64,000 nt of DNA from Saccharothrix sp. (lineage in GTDB: Bacteria; Actinomycetota; Actinomycetes; Mycobacteriales; Pseudonocardiaceae): the NCBI RefSeq assembly GCF_031180885.1, contig NZ_JAPSLK010000010.1, positions 79,783 through 143,782 on the forward strand, written 5' to 3'. Both the position numbers and the translations under genes were made by a program. Position 1 is the first letter of the stretch. Every line of letters begins with the position of its first letter. Positions 45,401 through 57,931 of the stretch are shown one piece after another. The notes below the pieces were generated by a model. That model saw nothing but the letters and a program-made list of their open reading frames with translations, was not told the DNA's origin and searched no databases.

Positions 45401-48400
45401 GACCACCGTCGAGATCCACTCCCGTCGGGACGACGAGCCGTGGACCCGGCACGCGACCGGCACGCCGGACCCCGCGGACGAGCCGGTCGACGACCTGTCG
45501 CAGTGGCCGCCCGCCGCGCCCGAGATGCCCGTCTCCTACGACGGCCTCGACCGGCACGGTTACGGTTACGGACCGGCGTTCCGGGGCCTGCGCAGGGTGT
45601 GGCGGGCCGACGGGGAGATCTACGCCGAGGTCACGTCGGACGTACCGACGACCGGCTTCACCGTGCACCCGGCGTTGTTCGACGCGGCGCTGCACCCGTT
45701 GCTGCCGGGCCTGGTCGAGGACGGTCCCGCCCGGCTGCCGTTCTCGTGGTCCGGCGTCCGGTTCCACGGCACGGCCGGCACGTCCCTGCGCGTCCGGATC
45801 ACCCCGACCGGCCCGGACTCGGTGGCCCTGCTGGTCGCCGAGAGCACGGGCGCGCCGGTGGTCTCGGTCGCCGACCTCGTCCTGCGCCCGCTCACCGGCC
45901 CGGTGACCGGCGCGGAACTGCTGTTCACGCCGACCCCGCGGACCTCGCCCGCCCGCGTGGACCGGGTGCTCACCGTCGAGACGCCGCAAGGCCCGCTGCC
46001 CGAGCGGGTCCGCCGCGTCACGCACCGGGTGCTGGGCGAGCTCCGCGCCTGGGCGGCCGGGTCCGGCGGCGTCCTGGGCGTGGCCGTCACCGACGACCTC
46101 GCGCACGCGGCCGTCGAGGGACTCGTCCGCAGCGCCGCGGCCGAGCACCCCGGCCGGTTCGTGCTGCTGCGCGACGGCCAGGAGGTCCACCCCGTGCTCA
46201 CCCCGGCCCCCCGCGCTGCCGGCGACGGCCCGAGCTGGGACGCGGTCCTGGTCACGGGTGCGAGCGGCGCGCTCGGCGGCGCGATCGCCCGGCACCTGGT
46301 CTCCCGGCACGGCGCGCGCAAGCTGGTGCTGCTCAGCCGAAGCGGCGAGGCGCCGGACGTCGAGGGCGCGGAGGTCGTGGCGGTGGCCTGCGACGCGGCC
46401 GACCGCGACGCCCTGGCCGCCGTGCTGGCCGAGCACCCGGTCACGGCCGTCGTGCACGCGGCGGGCCTGGTCGAGGACGGCACGCTCGACTCCCTCACGC
46501 CGGACCAGGTCGACCGCGTGCTGCGGCCCAAGGTCGACGCCGCCTGGAACCTGCACGAGCTGGCCGGTGACGTCGAGGCGTTCGTGCTGTACTCGTCCAT
46601 CGCGGGCGTCCTGGGCACCGCGGGTCAGGCGAACTACGCGGCGGGCAACACGTTCCTCGACGCGCTGGCCCGCCACCGCCACGCCCTCGGCCTGCGCGCG
46701 ACCTCGCTGGCCTGGGGTCTGTGGGAGTCCGACAGCGCGATGTCCGGCGGACTGTCCGAAGTGGACCGCAAGCGGATCCGCCGGCTCGGCCTCCAGCCGA
46801 TCCCGGTCGACGCGGCGCTGGCGGCGTTCGACGCGGCCCTCACCACCGGCGAACCGGTGCTCGCGGTGACCGGGCTGGACCGCGCCGCGCTGCGCGACGA
46901 CCCGCACCCGGCGTTGCGGGAGCTGGCGCCGAAACGCCGTGCGGCCCGCAAGCCGAAGTCCCTGGCGACGACCGACGTCCGCGCGCTCACGGACCTGGTG
47001 CGCTCCCACGTCGCGGCGGTCCTCGGGCACGCGGACCCGGCGGGCGTCGACGCGCGGCGCGCGTTCAGCGAGATGGGCTTCGACTCGCTCACGGCGGTCG
47101 AGCTGCGCAACCGGCTCGCCGAGGCCACCGGGCTGCGGCTGCCCACGACGCTGGTGTTCGACCACCCCACGCCCGCCGCGCTGGCCGAGCACCTGGCGGG
47201 CGCGGTCGAACCCGCGCGGGAGGAGGTGATCGCAACCGACGAGCCGATCGCGATCGTCGCCATGGCCTGCCGCTACCCCGGTGGCGTGCGCACGCCCGAG
47301 GACCTGTGGGAGCTGGTCGCGCAGGGCCGGGACGCGATCGGCGAGTTCCCCGCCAACCGGGGCTGGGACCTCGACCACCTCTACCACCCCGACCCGCGGC
47401 ACCCCGGCACCACCTACACCCGGCACGGCGGGTTCCTGCACGACGCCGACCTGTTCGACCCGGAGTTCTTCGGCATGTCGCCGCGGGAGGCGCTGGCCAC
47501 CGACCCGCAGCAGCGCCTGCTGCTGGAGACCGCCTGGGAGGCCCTGGAACGCGGCGGCATCGACCCGACCTCGGTGCGCGGCACGAAGACCGGCGTGTTC
47601 ACCGGCCTGATGTACCACGACTACGGCACCGGCGGCGCGCTGCCGCCCGAGCTGGAGGGCTACCTGGTCGGCGGCACGTCCGGCAGCGTCGCGTCCGGCC
47701 GGGTGGCCTACGTGCTCGGCCTGGAGGGCCCGGCGATCACGGTCGACACGGCGTGCTCGTCGTCGTTGGTGGCGCTGCACCTCGCGGTCGGCGCGCTGCG
47801 GCGCGGCGAGTGCGACCTGGCGCTGGCCGGCGGCGCGACCGTGATGGCCACGCCGACCGCGTTCGTGGAGTTCTCGCGGCAGCGCGGCCTGGCGCCGGAC
47901 GGCCGCTGCAAGCCGTTCGCGGCGTCGGCCGACGGCACCGGCTGGTCCGAGGGCGTCGGCGTGCTGCTGGTGGAACGCCTGTCCGACGCGCGCCGCAACG
48001 GGCACCCGGTGCTGGCCGTGGTGCGCGGCACGGCGGTCAACTCCGACGGCGCCTCCAACGGCCTCACCGCACCCAACGGCCCGGCGCAGCAACGCGTCAT
48101 CCGGGCCGCCCTCGCGGCGGCCGGCCTGAAGCCGTCCGACGTGGACCTGGTGGAAGCGCACGGCACCGGCACGACGTTGGGCGACCCGATCGAGGCCGAG
48201 GCGTTGCTGGCGGTGTACGGCGAGCGCGACCGGCCGCTGGCGCTGGGGTCGCTGAAGTCCAACATCGGCCACACGCAGGCCGCCGCGGGCGTCGGCGGGA
48301 TCATCAAGGTGGTCGAGGCGATGCGGCACGGCGTGCTGCCGCGCACCCTGCACGTGGACGAGCCGACGCCGCACGTCGACTGGTCGTCCGGTGCGGTCGA

Positions 48401-51400
48401 GCTGGTGACGCGGGCGCGGGAGTGGCCCGGCGACCGCCCGCGTCGTGCGGCGGTGTCGTCGTTCGGCATCAGCGGCACCAACGCGCACGTCGTCGTGGAG
48501 CAGGCGCCGGCGGAGTCCGAGGTCGACCGCGCGGCCCGGGGTCCGGCGCCCGTGGTGGTGTCCGCCCGCACGCCGGAGGCGCTGACCGAGCAGCTGGAGC
48601 TGCTGGCGCGCGCGGACGTCCCGGTGGCCGACCTGGCGCACACGCTCGGCGTGGGCCGTGCCCTGCTGGAGCACCGGGCGGTCGTCGCCGCCGAGTCGCC
48701 TGCCGACGTGCGCGACGCGGTGGCGCTGCCCCGCGTGCGGGAGGGGCGGACGGCGTTCGTGTTCACCGGGCAGGGCGCGCAGCGGACCGGTATGGGGCTG
48801 GAGCTGGCCCGGGCGTTCCCGGTGTTCGCGCGGGCCTTCGAGGACGTGTGCGAGCACCTGCCGGTGCGTGCGGCGATCGAGTCCGGGGAAGGCCTGAACG
48901 ACACCGGCACCGCGCAGCCCGCGCTGTTCGCGGTGGAGGTGGCGTTGTTCCGGCTGCTGGAGTCGTGGGGCGTGCGGCCCGACTTCGTGGCCGGGCACTC
49001 GATCGGCGAGATCGCGGCGGCGCACGTGGCGGGCGTGCTGTCCCTGGCGGACGCGGCGAAGCTGGTGGAGGCACGAGGTCGGCTGATGCAGGCGTTGCCG
49101 CGCGGCGGCGCGATGGTCGCCGTGCAGGCCGCCGAGGACGAGCTGGAGCTGCCCGAGGGCGTGGCCGTCGCCGCCGTGAACGGACCGCGGTCGGTGGTGC
49201 TGTCCGGTGTCGAGGAGGCGGTCCTGGCCTGCGCCGAGGCGTTCAAGCACACCCGGCTCGCGGTCAGCCACGCGTTCCACTCGCCGTTGATGGACCCGAT
49301 GTTGGACGACTTCCGCGCGGTGGCGGAGCAGCTGACCTACCACCGGCCGGAGATCCCCGTGGTGTCGACCGTCGGCGAGGACGCCGACTGGACCGACCCG
49401 TCGTACTGGGTGCGGCACGTGCGCGAGCCCGTCCGGTTCCACGACGCGGCGCGCACGCTGCTCGACCAGGGCGTGACGACGTTCGTCGAGCTGGGCCCGG
49501 ACGCCATCCTGACCGGCCTGCTGGCCGCCGTGCTGCCCGAGGGGCACGCCGCGCTGCCCGCGCTGCGGCGCGACCGGCCCGAGCGGCGGACGGCCGTGGA
49601 GCTGTTCGCCCACCTGCACGCCAGGGGCGTGGTGGTGGACTGGTCGGCGTTCCCGGGTCGGCGGGTCGTGCTGCCGACCTACCCGTTCCAGCGGGAGCGC
49701 TACTGGCTGACCGCCAAGCCGCGCACCACCAGCGGGCACCCGGTGCTGGACGCGCCGGTGCACGTGGCCGACCGCGACGAGGTGCTGTTCACCGGCACGC
49801 TGACCGAGGCGTCGACCGGCGCGGGCGTCGCGGACCTGGTCTGGCACGCCGGCCGCGAGGTCGGCTTCCCGGTGGTGGACCTGGACGTCGTCGCGCTGCC
49901 CGGCCCGGGCCGGGTCCAGGTCAAGGTGGGCGAGCCGGACGGCGACACCCGCCCGGTGAGCGTGCACGCGTGGCACGACGGGTGGGTCGAGCAGGCCAGG
50001 GGCACGCTCACGGCCGGCCCGCGCATCGATGCCGAGGTGGACCTGTCGCTGCTCGCGCGCGCCGACGTGGAACCCGCCGTGTGGCGCGGCCTGCGCGCCA
50101 CGACCGCGGGAACCGCCGTGCGCGTGGACGGCTCGGTGTTCCTCGACGAGCAGGGCAACGAGGTCGCGCGCCTCGACTCGATCGAGTACCGCGCCCTGAC
50201 CGGGCTGCCGCTGTACGAGGTGGACTGGGTGCCGGTCGACCTGCCGGAGGTCGACGGCCCGACGCCGGACGTGATCCGGGTGGAGGCGGGCCCGGACCCG
50301 GTGGCCACCGCGCGCACCGCGACCCGTCACGTGCTGGCCGAGCTACGCAAGCGTGCCACGGGCACGGGCCGGGCGGTCGTGTGCACGCCGGACCCGGCCG
50401 ATCCGGGCGTCGCCGCGGTGTGGGGTCTGGTGCGCGCCGCGCAGGTGGAGGCCCCGGACCGGATCGTGCTGGTCGGGGGTGAGGGCGAGCTCGCCGCCGC
50501 GGTCGCGTCCGGTGAGCCGCAGGTCGTGTTCCGCGACGGTCGGGCGTTCGCGCCGCGGCTGGTGCGGGTGACGGCGCAGGCGTCGCCCGTGCCGGAGGAC
50601 GCCGTCGTGCACCGGCCCGTGCCGCCGGCGCGTGCCACGCTCGCCGGGCTCACCGCCGACGCGCTCGCCGACGCGCTCCGCGAGACCGCCGAGGAAGCCT
50701 GGCGACTGCACCGGGAGACGCCCGGCCACCTGGTCCTCGCGGCCTCGGTGGAAGGCTTCGGCGCGGCCGGTCACGCGCACTACGCGGCCGGGGTGGCGTT
50801 CATGGAAGCGCTGGCGCACCAGCGGGCCGCGCAGGGGTTGCCGGGGACGGCGGTGATCGCGGGCCAAGAGCTGGTCGTCGCCGACCGGCCCGCCGTGGTG
50901 GCCGTGCCGCTGTCCGAGCTGCCGCGCACCGCGGTGCTGCGCGACCTGGTCCGCACGCCGCGGGTGCCCCTGGCCGAACGGCTGGCGTCCGCCGTCGACG
51001 GCGAGCGCGACCAGATCGTGGAGGAGGTCGTCCGCGCCCAGGTCGCGGCCGTCCTCGGGCACGGCGACCCGCGCCGGGTCGACCTGGACAAGCCGTTCAG
51101 CGACCTCGGCTTCGACTCGCTCACCGCGGTGGACCTGCGCAACCGGCTCACCGCCGAGACCGGCGTCGCGCTGGCGGCGACCCTGGTGTTCGACCACCCG
51201 ACGCCCGCCGCCCTGGCCGAGGTCCTGCTGGACCGCCTCGCACCCGACGACACGACACCGGCGCTGGCCGAGCTGGACCGACTGGAGGCGACGTTGGCCG
51301 AGGTCGGCGACGAGCAGCGGCAGCAGCTGACCGTGCGGCTGCGGACCATCCTGAACCGCTGGGCGGAGCCGGGGGCCGCCGACGTCCGCACCGACTTCGA

Positions 51401-51458
51401 CTCCGCCGCCGAGCTGTTCGACTTCATCGACAACCAGCTCGGCCGCGCCGCCCGCTGA
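42498..51458 (+). CDS. Type I PKS: module 3 (KS-AT-DH-KR-ACP) and module 4 (KS-AT-relic DH-relic KR-ACP)
   Basis: This 2986-residue synthase starts at GTG, eight bases after the previous stop, with a coiled-coil docking helix ([19 protein letters not shown]). Module 3 has KS C205, AT S637 (malonyl), DH (H923, [10 protein letters not shown]), KR (Y1380; VED, B-type) and ACP S1530. Module 4 has KS C1753, AT S2168 (malonyl) and ACP S2874. Between its AT and ACP only shrunken relics remain. The DH region lacks HxxxGxxxxP. The KR region lacks the GGTGxLG loop and reads [15 protein letters not shown] where the catalytic Ser and Tyr should be. Module 4 should therefore leave a beta-ketone, C5 of the final chain. 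The C-terminus is a docking domain. Confidence 0.95.
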   Translation: MADENKLRDYLKRAIADARDARRRLKEVEDRDHEPVAIVGMACRYPGGVSTPDELWQLVAEGRDAITPFPTNRGWPADLHDPDPERVGRSTTGHGGFLHDADRFDAEFFGLSPREALAVDPQQRLLLETTWETVEGAGIDPESLRGSKTGVFVGVMYNDYGSRPNLPPDDVEGYLFSGSAGSIASGRLAYTFGLEGPTVTVDTACSSSLVAVHLAANALRRGECSLAVAGGVTVMSTPTAFIEFSRLRGLAADGRCKSFSDRADGTGWAEGVGVLLLERLSDARRNGHRVLAVIRGSAVNSDGASNGLTAPNGPAQERVIRAALSAAGLSPSDVDLVEAHGTGTTLGDPIEARAVLATYGRDREEPVWLGSLKSNIGHAQAAAGVGGIIKVVQAMRHGVMPRTLHVDAPSSHVDWTAGKVELLTGARQWPRGDRPRRAGVSSFGFGGTNAHVVVEEATPALVDETPAGGAPADAVSAPVGGAGSADDPGLPVPFVLSGRSPEAVAEQAERLARAGASGRDAAFTLACRTPMPYRAAGTDLRDFPAVVVPPRGEVAFAFTGQGAQRVRMGLELAEAHPVFARAFAEVCEHLPVREVIESGVDLDLTGNAQPALFAVEVALFRLLESWGVRPDFLVGHSIGELAAAHVAGVLSLADAAELVAARGRLMQALPPGGAMVAVRAAEDELELPEGVAIAAVNGPRSLVLSGAEDAVLKAAEGLRGKRLAVSHAFHSPSMEPMLDDFREVARTLTYHRPRITVVSTVGEDADWTDPEYWVHQVRATVRFHDALTALRDRGVRTLVELGPDAVLSGLTAAAFDDVTAVPLLRAGVPEPLTVAAALAELHMRGVDPDWAAVFPGARKVPLPTYAFQRKRYWLTPSASGDVSAAGLTSSGHPLLGATVELPDGATVRTGKLSLATHPWLGEHRVHGTAVVPGTALVELAGDVAELTVTSPLVVPDTGAVTVQVVRTATTVEIHSRRDDEPWTRHATGTPDPADEPVDDLSQWPPAAPEMPVSYDGLDRHGYGYGPAFRGLRRVWRADGEIYAEVTSDVPTTGFTVHPALFDAALHPLLPGLVEDGPARLPFSWSGVRFHGTAGTSLRVRITPTGPDSVALLVAESTGAPVVSVADLVLRPLTGPVTGAELLFTPTPRTSPARVDRVLTVETPQGPLPERVRRVTHRVLGELRAWAAGSGGVLGVAVTDDLAHAAVEGLVRSAAAEHPGRFVLLRDGQEVHPVLTPAPRAAGDGPSWDAVLVTGASGALGGAIARHLVSRHGARKLVLLSRSGEAPDVEGAEVVAVACDAADRDALAAVLAEHPVTAVVHAAGLVEDGTLDSLTPDQVDRVLRPKVDAAWNLHELAGDVEAFVLYSSIAGVLGTAGQANYAAGNTFLDALARHRHALGLRATSLAWGLWESDSAMSGGLSEVDRKRIRRLGLQPIPVDAALAAFDAALTTGEPVLAVTGLDRAALRDDPHPALRELAPKRRAARKPKSLATTDVRALTDLVRSHVAAVLGHADPAGVDARRAFSEMGFDSLTAVELRNRLAEATGLRLPTTLVFDHPTPAALAEHLAGAVEPAREEVIATDEPIAIVAMACRYPGGVRTPEDLWELVAQGRDAIGEFPANRGWDLDHLYHPDPRHPGTTYTRHGGFLHDADLFDPEFFGMSPREALATDPQQRLLLETAWEALERGGIDPTSVRGTKTGVFTGLMYHDYGTGGALPPELEGYLVGGTSGSVASGRVAYVLGLEGPAITVDTACSSSLVALHLAVGALRRGECDLALAGGATVMATPTAFVEFSRQRGLAPDGRCKPFAASADGTGWSEGVGVLLVERLSDARRNGHPVLAVVRGTAVNSDGASNGLTAPNGPAQQRVIRAALAAAGLKPSDVDLVEAHGTGTTLGDPIEAEALLAVYGERDRPLALGSLKSNIGHTQAAAGVGGIIKVVEAMRHGVLPRTLHVDEPTPHVDWSSGAVELVTRAREWPGDRPRRAAVSSFGISGTNAHVVVEQAPAESEVDRAARGPAPVVVSARTPEALTEQLELLARADVPVADLAHTLGVGRALLEHRAVVAAESPADVRDAVALPRVREGRTAFVFTGQGAQRTGMGLELARAFPVFARAFEDVCEHLPVRAAIESGEGLNDTGTAQPALFAVEVALFRLLESWGVRPDFVAGHSIGEIAAAHVAGVLSLADAAKLVEARGRLMQALPRGGAMVAVQAAEDELELPEGVAVAAVNGPRSVVLSGVEEAVLACAEAFKHTRLAVSHAFHSPLMDPMLDDFRAVAEQLTYHRPEIPVVSTVGEDADWTDPSYWVRHVREPVRFHDAARTLLDQGVTTFVELGPDAILTGLLAAVLPEGHAALPALRRDRPERRTAVELFAHLHARGVVVDWSAFPGRRVVLPTYPFQRERYWLTAKPRTTSGHPVLDAPVHVADRDEVLFTGTLTEASTGAGVADLVWHAGREVGFPVVDLDVVALPGPGRVQVKVGEPDGDTRPVSVHAWHDGWVEQARGTLTAGPRIDAEVDLSLLARADVEPAVWRGLRATTAGTAVRVDGSVFLDEQGNEVARLDSIEYRALTGLPLYEVDWVPVDLPEVDGPTPDVIRVEAGPDPVATARTATRHVLAELRKRATGTGRAVVCTPDPADPGVAAVWGLVRAAQVEAPDRIVLVGGEGELAAAVASGEPQVVFRDGRAFAPRLVRVTAQASPVPEDAVVHRPVPPARATLAGLTADALADALRETAEEAWRLHRETPGHLVLAASVEGFGAAGHAHYAAGVAFMEALAHQRAAQGLPGTAVIAGQELVVADRPAVVAVPLSELPRTAVLRDLVRTPRVPLAERLASAVDGERDQIVEEVVRAQVAAVLGHGDPRRVDLDKPFSDLGFDSLTAVDLRNRLTAETGVALAATLVFDHPTPAALAEVLLDRLAPDDTTPALAELDRLEATLAEVGDEQRQQLTVRLRTILNRWAEPGAADVRTDFDSAAELFDFIDNQLGRAAR

Positions 51459-51484
51459 CCACCCATGACATCGAGGAGAACGCA

Positions 51485-54400
51485 GTGTCCAACGAGGAGC
51501 GGCTGGTCGAGTACCTGAAGTGGGTGACGGCGGACCTCCAGCAGGCGCGGCAGCGCATCGCCGAGCTGGAGACGCCCGAACCGGTCGCGATCGTGGCGAT
51601 GGCCTGCCGCTACCCCGGCGGCGTCAACTCGCCGGACGACCTGTGGCGGCTCGTCGCCGAGGGACGTGACGGCATCACGCCCTGGCCGACCGACCGCGGA
51701 TGGGACGTCGACCGGCTCTACGACCCCGAACCGGGTGTGCCCGGCAAGACCTACACCCGGGAAGGCGGCTTCGTCGACCACGCCACCGAGTTCGACGCCG
51801 CGTTCTTCGGCATCTCGCCGCGCGAGGCGCTGGGCATGGACCCCCAGCAGCGCGTGCTGCTGGAGACCGCGTGGGAGCTGTTCGAACGCGCCGGCATCGA
51901 CACGGCCGCGTTGCGCGGCAGCCGCACGGGCGTGTTCGCGGGCGTGGGCGAGCAGAGCTACCTGGGGCTGGCCGGGCCGGAGGAGCTGGAGGGCTTCCTG
52001 ATGACCGGCAAGCTGGGCAGCGTGGCGTCCGGGCGGATCGCCTACGCGTTCGGCTTCGAAGGCCCGGCCGTCACCGTCGACACGGCGTGCTCGTCGTCGT
52101 TGGTGGCGCTGCACATGGCGGTGCGGTCGCTGCGGACGGGCGAGTCGACGCTTGCGGTGGCGGGCGGTTGCACGGTGTACGGCTCGCCCACCGGGTACGT
52201 GGACTTCTCGCGCCAGCGCGGCCTCGCGGCGGACGGCCGGTGCAAGTCGTTCGCCGCGGCGGCCGACGGCACCGGCTGGTCGGAGGGCGTCGGCCTGCTG
52301 CTGCTGGAGAAGCTGTCCGACGCACGCCGCAACGGCCACCCCGTGCTGGCGGTGATCCGCGGCAGCGCGGTCAACTCCGACGGCGCGTCCAACGGCCTGA
52401 CCGCGCCGAACGGCCCGTCGCAGGAACGCGTCATCCGCGCCGCCCTGGAGGACGCCCGACTGTCCACTTCGGATGTCGACGTGCTGGAGGCGCACGGCAC
52501 CGGCACGCGGCTCGGCGATCCGATCGAGGCGCAGGCGCTGCTCGCCACCTACGGCCAGGGCCGGTCGACGCCGCTGCTGCTGGGATCGCTGAAGTCCAAC
52601 ATCGGTCACAGCGTGGCTGCCGCCGGTGTCGGGGGCGTGATCAAGGTGGTGCAGGCCATGCGGCACGGCGTGGCGCCGCGCACCCTGCACGTGGACGAGC
52701 CGACGCCCGTGGTCGACTGGTCGTCCGGCTCGGTGGAGCTGCTGCGCGAGGCGCGGCCGTGGCCGGAGACCGACCGGCCCCGGCGGGCGGCGGTGTCGTC
52801 GTTCGGCGTCAGCGGCACCAACGCGCACGTGGTGCTGGAGCACGTGCCCGAGGAGGAACCGGAGCGGGTCGCCGAGGTCGACGGGGAGCTGCCGTTCCTG
52901 CTGTCGGCACGGTCCGCCGAGGCGCTGCGGGCGCAGGCGGAGCGCCTGCGCGGCTTCCTCGCCGCCCGACCGGACCTCTCGCTGCTCGACGTCGCCAACA
53001 CCCTCGCCACCGGCCGCACCGCCCTGGAGCACCGCGGCGCGGTCGTGGCGCGGGACCGGGACGAGCTGCTGGCCGCGCTGGAGGCGTTCGACGGCGGCGC
53101 GCCGACGCCGCGGCGGGGGCGAACCGCGTTCCTGTTCACCGGCCAGGGCGCGCAACGCGCACGGATGGGGCGTGACCTGCACGAGCGGTTCCCGGTCTTC
53201 CGGGAGGCGTTCGACGAGGCGTGCGCGCTGCTCGACCCGCACCTGCCGACGCCGCTGAAGGACGTGGTGTTCGGCGACTCCGAGCTGCTGCACCGGACCC
53301 GGTACACGCAGCCCGCGCTGTTCGCCTTCGAGGTGGCGCTGTTCCGGCTGCTGGAGTCCTGGCAGGTCAAGCCCGACTTCGTGGCCGGTCACTCGCTCGG
53401 TGAGCTGACCGCCGCGCACGTCGCCGGCGTCTTCTCGCTGGAGGACGCGTGCGCATTGGTCGCGGCCCGTGCCCGCCTGATCGGCGAGCTGCCGGAGGGT
53501 GGGGCGATGGTCGCCGTGGCCGCTCCCGCCGACGAGGTCGAGCCGCTGCTGACGCCGGGGGTCGGCGTGGCCGCGATCAACGGACCGGCCTCGGTGGTGG
53601 TGTCGGGTGACGAGGACGCGGTGCTGGCGGTCGAGACGGAGCTGCGCGCCCGCGGCCGCCGCACCAAGCGGCTCACCGTGAGCCACGCGTTCCACTCGCA
53701 CCGGATGGAGCCCGCGTTGGAGGCGTTCCGCGAGGTCGCCGCCGAGATCGCCTACCACGCGCCCGCGATCCCGGTCGTGTCCAACGTGACCGGTGCGGTC
53801 GACGCGGACCTGACCTCGCCCGACTACTGGGTCCGGCACGTCCGCGAGGCGGTGCGCTTCGCCGACTGCGTGCGGACGTTGGCCGAGCGGGGCGTGACCA
53901 CGTTCGTGGAGGTCGGTCCGGCCGCCGCGCTGACCCCGATGGTGCGCGAGACCGTGGACGCCTCCGCGGTGGCGTTGCAGCGCGCCGGGCTGGTGGCCGC
54001 GTTGAGCGAACTGCACTCGCTCGGCGTGGCGGTGGACTGGCGCGCCTTCTTCGCCGGCACGGGCGCGCGGCACGTGCAGCTGCCGACCTACCCGTTCCAG
54101 CGGCAGCGGTTCTGGGTCGAGCACCGGGAGTCGGCCGAGTTGGCCGAGCTGGGCGTGGCGCCGGCCGACCACCCGCTGCTCGGCGCGGCCGTGCCGGTGG
54201 CGGGCGCGGACGAGGTCGTGTTCACCGGCAAGGTGTCCCTGCGCGGCCATCCGTGGCTGGAGCGGCACCGTGTGCGCGGTGCGGTGGTGCTGCCGTCGTC
54301 GGCGTTGGTGGAGCTGGCGATCCGCGCCGGTGACGAAGTCGGCCTGCCCCGGCTGGCGTCGATGGACGTCCTCGCGCCGGTCGTCGTGCCCGACCGCGGC

Positions 54401-57400
54401 GGTGTGCAGGTCCAGGCGCGGGTCGCGAACGGCCGGCTGACCGTCCACACGCGACTGGACGGCGACTGGTCGCTGCACGCGGCCGGCACGCTCGCCCCGT
54501 CCGCGCGGCCGACGTGGCCGCAGGCGGGGGAGTGGACCGAGCTCGACGCCGTCGCACCCGACGGTTTCCGCCTGCACCCTTCGCTGCTCGACGCGGCGCT
54601 GCGGCTGGTCGGCGACGGCGACGCGGTGCACTGGCGTGACGTGGAGCTGCACGCCACCGGCGCGTCGCGGGTGCGGGCACAGGTGGACGGCGACCGGATC
54701 GTGCTCGCCGACCCCGGCGGGGGACCGGTCGCCACGGTCGGGTCGGTGCGCCTGCGCCCCACCGCCGCCGAGGCCGTCGCGGACGCCCTCCTGCGGCCGC
54801 GGGACGCGCTGCTCGAAGTGGACTGGGAGCCGGTCGAGCTGCCGCCCTCGGAGGTCACGCCGCGCGTGGTGCGGTGGCGACCCGACGCCGACCTGCACAC
54901 CCGGGCCGCGTCCGCGCTGGCCCACCTGCGGGGCGACGACCCGTTCGTCGCCGTGACCCGCGGCGCGGTGCGGGACGTGACCGACGTGGACGGCGCGGCG
55001 CTGTGGGGCCTCGCGCGGTCGGCGCAGTCCGAGCAACCGGGCCGGGTCGTGCTGGTGGACGTCGACGGTGACCCGGCGTCGGAGGCCGCGATCCCGGCCG
55101 TCGTCGCGGCCGGCGTGCCGCAAGCCGTGGTGCGGCGAGGGGTCGTGCACGTGCCGAAGCTGCGCCGCGCGCGGGTCGGCCGGACGACGTGGCCCACCGA
55201 CGGCACGGTGCTGATCACCGGCGGCACCGGCACGCTCGGCGCGGTGGTCGCCCGCCACCTGGCCCGCCGCGGGGTGCGGGACCTGCTGCTCACCAGCCGT
55301 CGCGGTCCGGACTCGCCCGGCGCGGCGCGGCTGCGGGACGAGCTGACCTCGCTGGGCGCGTCGGTCCGGATCGTCGCGTGCGACGTCGCCGACCGCGACC
55401 AGCTCCGGGCAGCCATCGGCGACACCCGCCTGACCGGTGTCGTGCACACCGCGGGCGTCATCGACGACGCCCTGATCGGCGACCTCACCCCGGAACGGCT
55501 CGCCGCCGTGCTGCGGCCCAAGGCCGACGCCGCCCGGCACCTGCACGAGCTGACCCGCGGCCACGAGCTGACCGCGTTCGTGCTGTTCTCGTCCATCGCC
55601 GGGGTGATCGGGGGCGCGGGCCAGGGCAACTACGCCGCCGCGAACGCCTACCTCGACGGCCTGGCCGCCCACCGCGCCGCGCTCGGCCTGCCCGCGACGT
55701 CCGTCGCCTGGGGCCTGTGGGCCGAGTCCAGCGGCATCACCAGCGGCCTGAGCGAGCTGGACCGCGCCCGGATCGCCCGCGCGGGCTTGCGGCCCGTGGA
55801 GACCGAGCGGGGCTTGGCGATCCTGGACGCCGCCGTGGCCTCGGGCGCTCCGGCGCTGGTGGGCGTGCCGCTGGACCTGACCGCCCTGCGCGCTCGCCCT
55901 GAGCAGGCGCCGCCGTTGCTGCGCACGCTGCTGCCGCCGGTCCGGCAGGTCGCGGGGACTGGAGCGGCGGTGCCGAACCTGGCGGAACTGCCCGAGGACG
56001 AGCGGCGCGCGGTTGTCGGCGATCTGGTGCGGCGGGAAGTCGCGTCCGTGCTCGGCCTCTCCGGCGAGGTGGCGGACAAGCCGTTCCCGGACCTGGGCTT
56101 CGACTCGCTGCTGTCGGTCGAGCTGCGCAACCGGGTCGCCGCCGCCACGGGGTTGACCCTGCCCGCGACGGTCGTGTTCGACCACCCGACGCCCGGCGCG
56201 CTGGCGGCGTTCCTGGCGGGCGCGACCGGCGCCGCGGACGTCGACTACGACGAGGTGCTGGCCGAGGACGTCCGGCCGGCGGCGGAGGTCGTGCGCACGG
56301 TCGACGCGCCGGACCACGTGCTGCTCACCGGCGCGACCGGGTTCGTCGGCGCGTTCCTGCTGCGGGAGCTGCTGCGGGCGTCCACCGCGACCGTGCACTG
56401 CCTGGTGCGCGCCGCGGACGAGGCCGAGGGGCTGCGCAAGGTCGAGGCCAACCTCCGCTGGTACCGGCTGTGGGACGAGGTGGACGCGACCCGGCTGCGG
56501 ATCGTGCCGGGCGACCTGGCCCAGCCGCGGCTCGGGCTGTCCGAGGAGACCCACGACCGGCTCGCCCGCGAGGTCGACGCGGTCTACCACGCGGGTGCGA
56601 CGGTGAACTGGCTGCGGCCGTACGCCGAGCTGCGCGCGCCGAACGTGCACGGCACGCAGGAGGTCCTGCGCCTGGCCGCCCGGCACCGGACCGTGCCGGT
56701 GCACCACCTGTCCACCACCGGTGTGTTCGCCGGGGCGCGGGAACCGGGCGTGCCGCTGACCGCGGACGACCCGACGGGCCCGCCGGACGCGCTGCCCAGC
56801 GGCTACCTGCGCAGCAAGTGGGTCGCCGAGCGGCTGGTCGCGCAGGCGGCCGAACGGGGGTTGCCGGTGCGGGTGTACCGGGTGGACCTGGTGTCCGGTG
56901 ACCAGGTCAACGGGGCTTGCCAGACCAGGGACTTCGTGTGGTTGGCCACCAAGGGCCTGATCCAGGCGGGCGCGGTGCCCGCGGGCCTCGACGGCACGGT
57001 GCCGATGGTCCCGGTGGACTACGCGGCGGCCGCGGTGGTGGCGCTGTCGCGCGAGTCCGGCGGCACGTTCCACCTCTACAACCCGGGCCGGGTGAGCTGG
57101 CGGGAGATCGTGGCCCGGCTGCGCGCCCACGGCTACCGCCTGGAGGAGCGGGAGTGGGCGTCGTGGCGGCGGTCGGTGCTGGCCGACCGCGACAACGCCC
57201 TGATCCCGCTGCTGGACGCGTTCGAGCTGATGGTCACCGACAACGCGGGCTTCTACCCGGAGGTGGACGTGTCGAAGACCGAACAGGCGCTGGCGGGCAC
57301 GGGCATCACCTGCCCGCCGGTCACCGGCGACCTGGTGGACACCTACATCCGCTTCTTCGCCGAGACCGGCTACTACCCGGCGGCCTGGGAGTCGGCGCTG

Positions 57401-57415
57401 GTCGCCGGGGCGTGA
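51485..57415 (+). CDS. Type I PKS: module 5 with terminal thioester reductase (KS-AT-DH*-KR-ACP-TR)
   Basis: This 1976-residue synthase starts at GTG with the docking coil [22 protein letters not shown] has C202 and AT has S637 (GHSLGE, HAFH: malonyl). The DH keeps [10 protein letters not shown] (H928), but the Y-G-P-F segment is deleted and the second catalytic motif reads DAALR with R1040 for His, so it is probably inactive. KR is intact (TGGTGTLG, Y1383; VIDD, B-type), and ACP has S1541. A C-terminal NAD(P)H thioester reductase follows: TGATGFVG near residue 1616 and Y1774/K1778 in [10 protein letters not shown]. It should release a 3-hydroxy aldehyde. No thioesterase is present. TR release followed by transamination is the established route to actinobacterial polyketide alkaloids. 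Confidence 0.95.
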   Translation: MSNEERLVEYLKWVTADLQQARQRIAELETPEPVAIVAMACRYPGGVNSPDDLWRLVAEGRDGITPWPTDRGWDVDRLYDPEPGVPGKTYTREGGFVDHATEFDAAFFGISPREALGMDPQQRVLLETAWELFERAGIDTAALRGSRTGVFAGVGEQSYLGLAGPEELEGFLMTGKLGSVASGRIAYAFGFEGPAVTVDTACSSSLVALHMAVRSLRTGESTLAVAGGCTVYGSPTGYVDFSRQRGLAADGRCKSFAAAADGTGWSEGVGLLLLEKLSDARRNGHPVLAVIRGSAVNSDGASNGLTAPNGPSQERVIRAALEDARLSTSDVDVLEAHGTGTRLGDPIEAQALLATYGQGRSTPLLLGSLKSNIGHSVAAAGVGGVIKVVQAMRHGVAPRTLHVDEPTPVVDWSSGSVELLREARPWPETDRPRRAAVSSFGVSGTNAHVVLEHVPEEEPERVAEVDGELPFLLSARSAEALRAQAERLRGFLAARPDLSLLDVANTLATGRTALEHRGAVVARDRDELLAALEAFDGGAPTPRRGRTAFLFTGQGAQRARMGRDLHERFPVFREAFDEACALLDPHLPTPLKDVVFGDSELLHRTRYTQPALFAFEVALFRLLESWQVKPDFVAGHSLGELTAAHVAGVFSLEDACALVAARARLIGELPEGGAMVAVAAPADEVEPLLTPGVGVAAINGPASVVVSGDEDAVLAVETELRARGRRTKRLTVSHAFHSHRMEPALEAFREVAAEIAYHAPAIPVVSNVTGAVDADLTSPDYWVRHVREAVRFADCVRTLAERGVTTFVEVGPAAALTPMVRETVDASAVALQRAGLVAALSELHSLGVAVDWRAFFAGTGARHVQLPTYPFQRQRFWVEHRESAELAELGVAPADHPLLGAAVPVAGADEVVFTGKVSLRGHPWLERHRVRGAVVLPSSALVELAIRAGDEVGLPRLASMDVLAPVVVPDRGGVQVQARVANGRLTVHTRLDGDWSLHAAGTLAPSARPTWPQAGEWTELDAVAPDGFRLHPSLLDAALRLVGDGDAVHWRDVELHATGASRVRAQVDGDRIVLADPGGGPVATVGSVRLRPTAAEAVADALLRPRDALLEVDWEPVELPPSEVTPRVVRWRPDADLHTRAASALAHLRGDDPFVAVTRGAVRDVTDVDGAALWGLARSAQSEQPGRVVLVDVDGDPASEAAIPAVVAAGVPQAVVRRGVVHVPKLRRARVGRTTWPTDGTVLITGGTGTLGAVVARHLARRGVRDLLLTSRRGPDSPGAARLRDELTSLGASVRIVACDVADRDQLRAAIGDTRLTGVVHTAGVIDDALIGDLTPERLAAVLRPKADAARHLHELTRGHELTAFVLFSSIAGVIGGAGQGNYAAANAYLDGLAAHRAALGLPATSVAWGLWAESSGITSGLSELDRARIARAGLRPVETERGLAILDAAVASGAPALVGVPLDLTALRARPEQAPPLLRTLLPPVRQVAGTGAAVPNLAELPEDERRAVVGDLVRREVASVLGLSGEVADKPFPDLGFDSLLSVELRNRVAAATGLTLPATVVFDHPTPGALAAFLAGATGAADVDYDEVLAEDVRPAAEVVRTVDAPDHVLLTGATGFVGAFLLRELLRASTATVHCLVRAADEAEGLRKVEANLRWYRLWDEVDATRLRIVPGDLAQPRLGLSEETHDRLAREVDAVYHAGATVNWLRPYAELRAPNVHGTQEVLRLAARHRTVPVHHLSTTGVFAGAREPGVPLTADDPTGPPDALPSGYLRSKWVAERLVAQAAERGLPVRVYRVDLVSGDQVNGACQTRDFVWLATKGLIQAGAVPAGLDGTVPMVPVDYAAAAVVALSRESGGTFHLYNPGRVSWREIVARLRAHGYRLEEREWASWRRSVLADRDNALIPLLDAFELMVTDNAGFYPEVDVSKTEQALAGTGITCPPVTGDLVDTYIRFFAETGYYPAAWESALVAGA

Positions 57416-57423
57416 CGGGGACA

Positions 57424-57454
57424 GGCGACCCCGACCCCGGCGGTCGGGGTCGCC
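57424..57454 (+). terminator. Hairpin terminator of the PKS operon
   Basis: A perfect 13-bp stem (GGCGACCCCGACC with its complement) with the loop CCGGC begins nine bases after the last PKS stop codon. Confidence 0.7.
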
Positions 57455-57564
57455 GGGCCGTCGCCGAACCCGCGGGCTCGGGTCGGGTCGCGGTCCGTCA
57501 CCGGGCCGGTCCTCGTAGGCGGGCACGGGCGAGACGTGCGGGGCCACGACCTCGACCGGCGAGG

Positions 57565-57775
57565 TCACCGCTCGCCGAGCCGCCACTCGGGCCGCACGAG
57601 TGGCACGTGTACCCGTTCAGGTAACGCTCCAGTGTCCTGGTGCTCCGCTGCGCCTCCCGGAAGTCACCCGGCCGGGCGGCCTCCGGGACGACCTTGGCCG
57701 GCCGCTCGCCGGACGCGTCCACGTCGGCGATCGTCGCCTCCGCGATCCGCCTCTGCTCGTCGTCGGCGTAGAAGC
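57565..57775 (-). pseudogene. msrA: msrA C-terminal remnant
   Basis: A minus-strand frame reads [20 protein letters not shown], then [17 protein letters not shown] and [11 protein letters not shown]. This matches the last third of peptide methionine sulfoxide reductase A, where the family has EHQDYLxRxPNGYTCH. EHQD and the tail [11 protein letters not shown] appear in other frames, so there are at least two frameshifts. The catalytic GCFW region is absent upstream. The gene is dead. Confidence 0.5.
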
Positions 57776-57931
57776 TCGCCGAGCGCCGCCGGCGCCGATG
57801 TCGTTGCCCTGGCGGCCAAGGCCGTCCGCCGACCTGCCCCGCGGGGCGGGCGCCGGAGCGCCTGTCCCGCGGGGGTCGTTCCTGCTCGCGGGCCGTGGCC
57901 GACGCCAGGTCATGGCCGGCCGGTCGGGTGG

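Noticed and set aside
42486..50330. Very long minus-strand ORF (2614 aa) across the second PKS
   Set aside because: It is antisense to intact PKS modules, composed of R/H/Q/G-rich sequence with repeats that mirror the PKS repeats. GC-rich codon bias explains the absence of stops.
51485..57415. Thioesterase release domain
   Set aside because: No GxSxG alpha/beta-hydrolase follows the last ACP; the domain has TGATGFVG and YxxxK and is a reductase.
29968..57415. Enoylreductase domains or methylmalonyl AT domains
   Set aside because: The DH–KR linkers are too short for an ER and lack its NADPH motif. All AT domains show HAFH rather than YASH.
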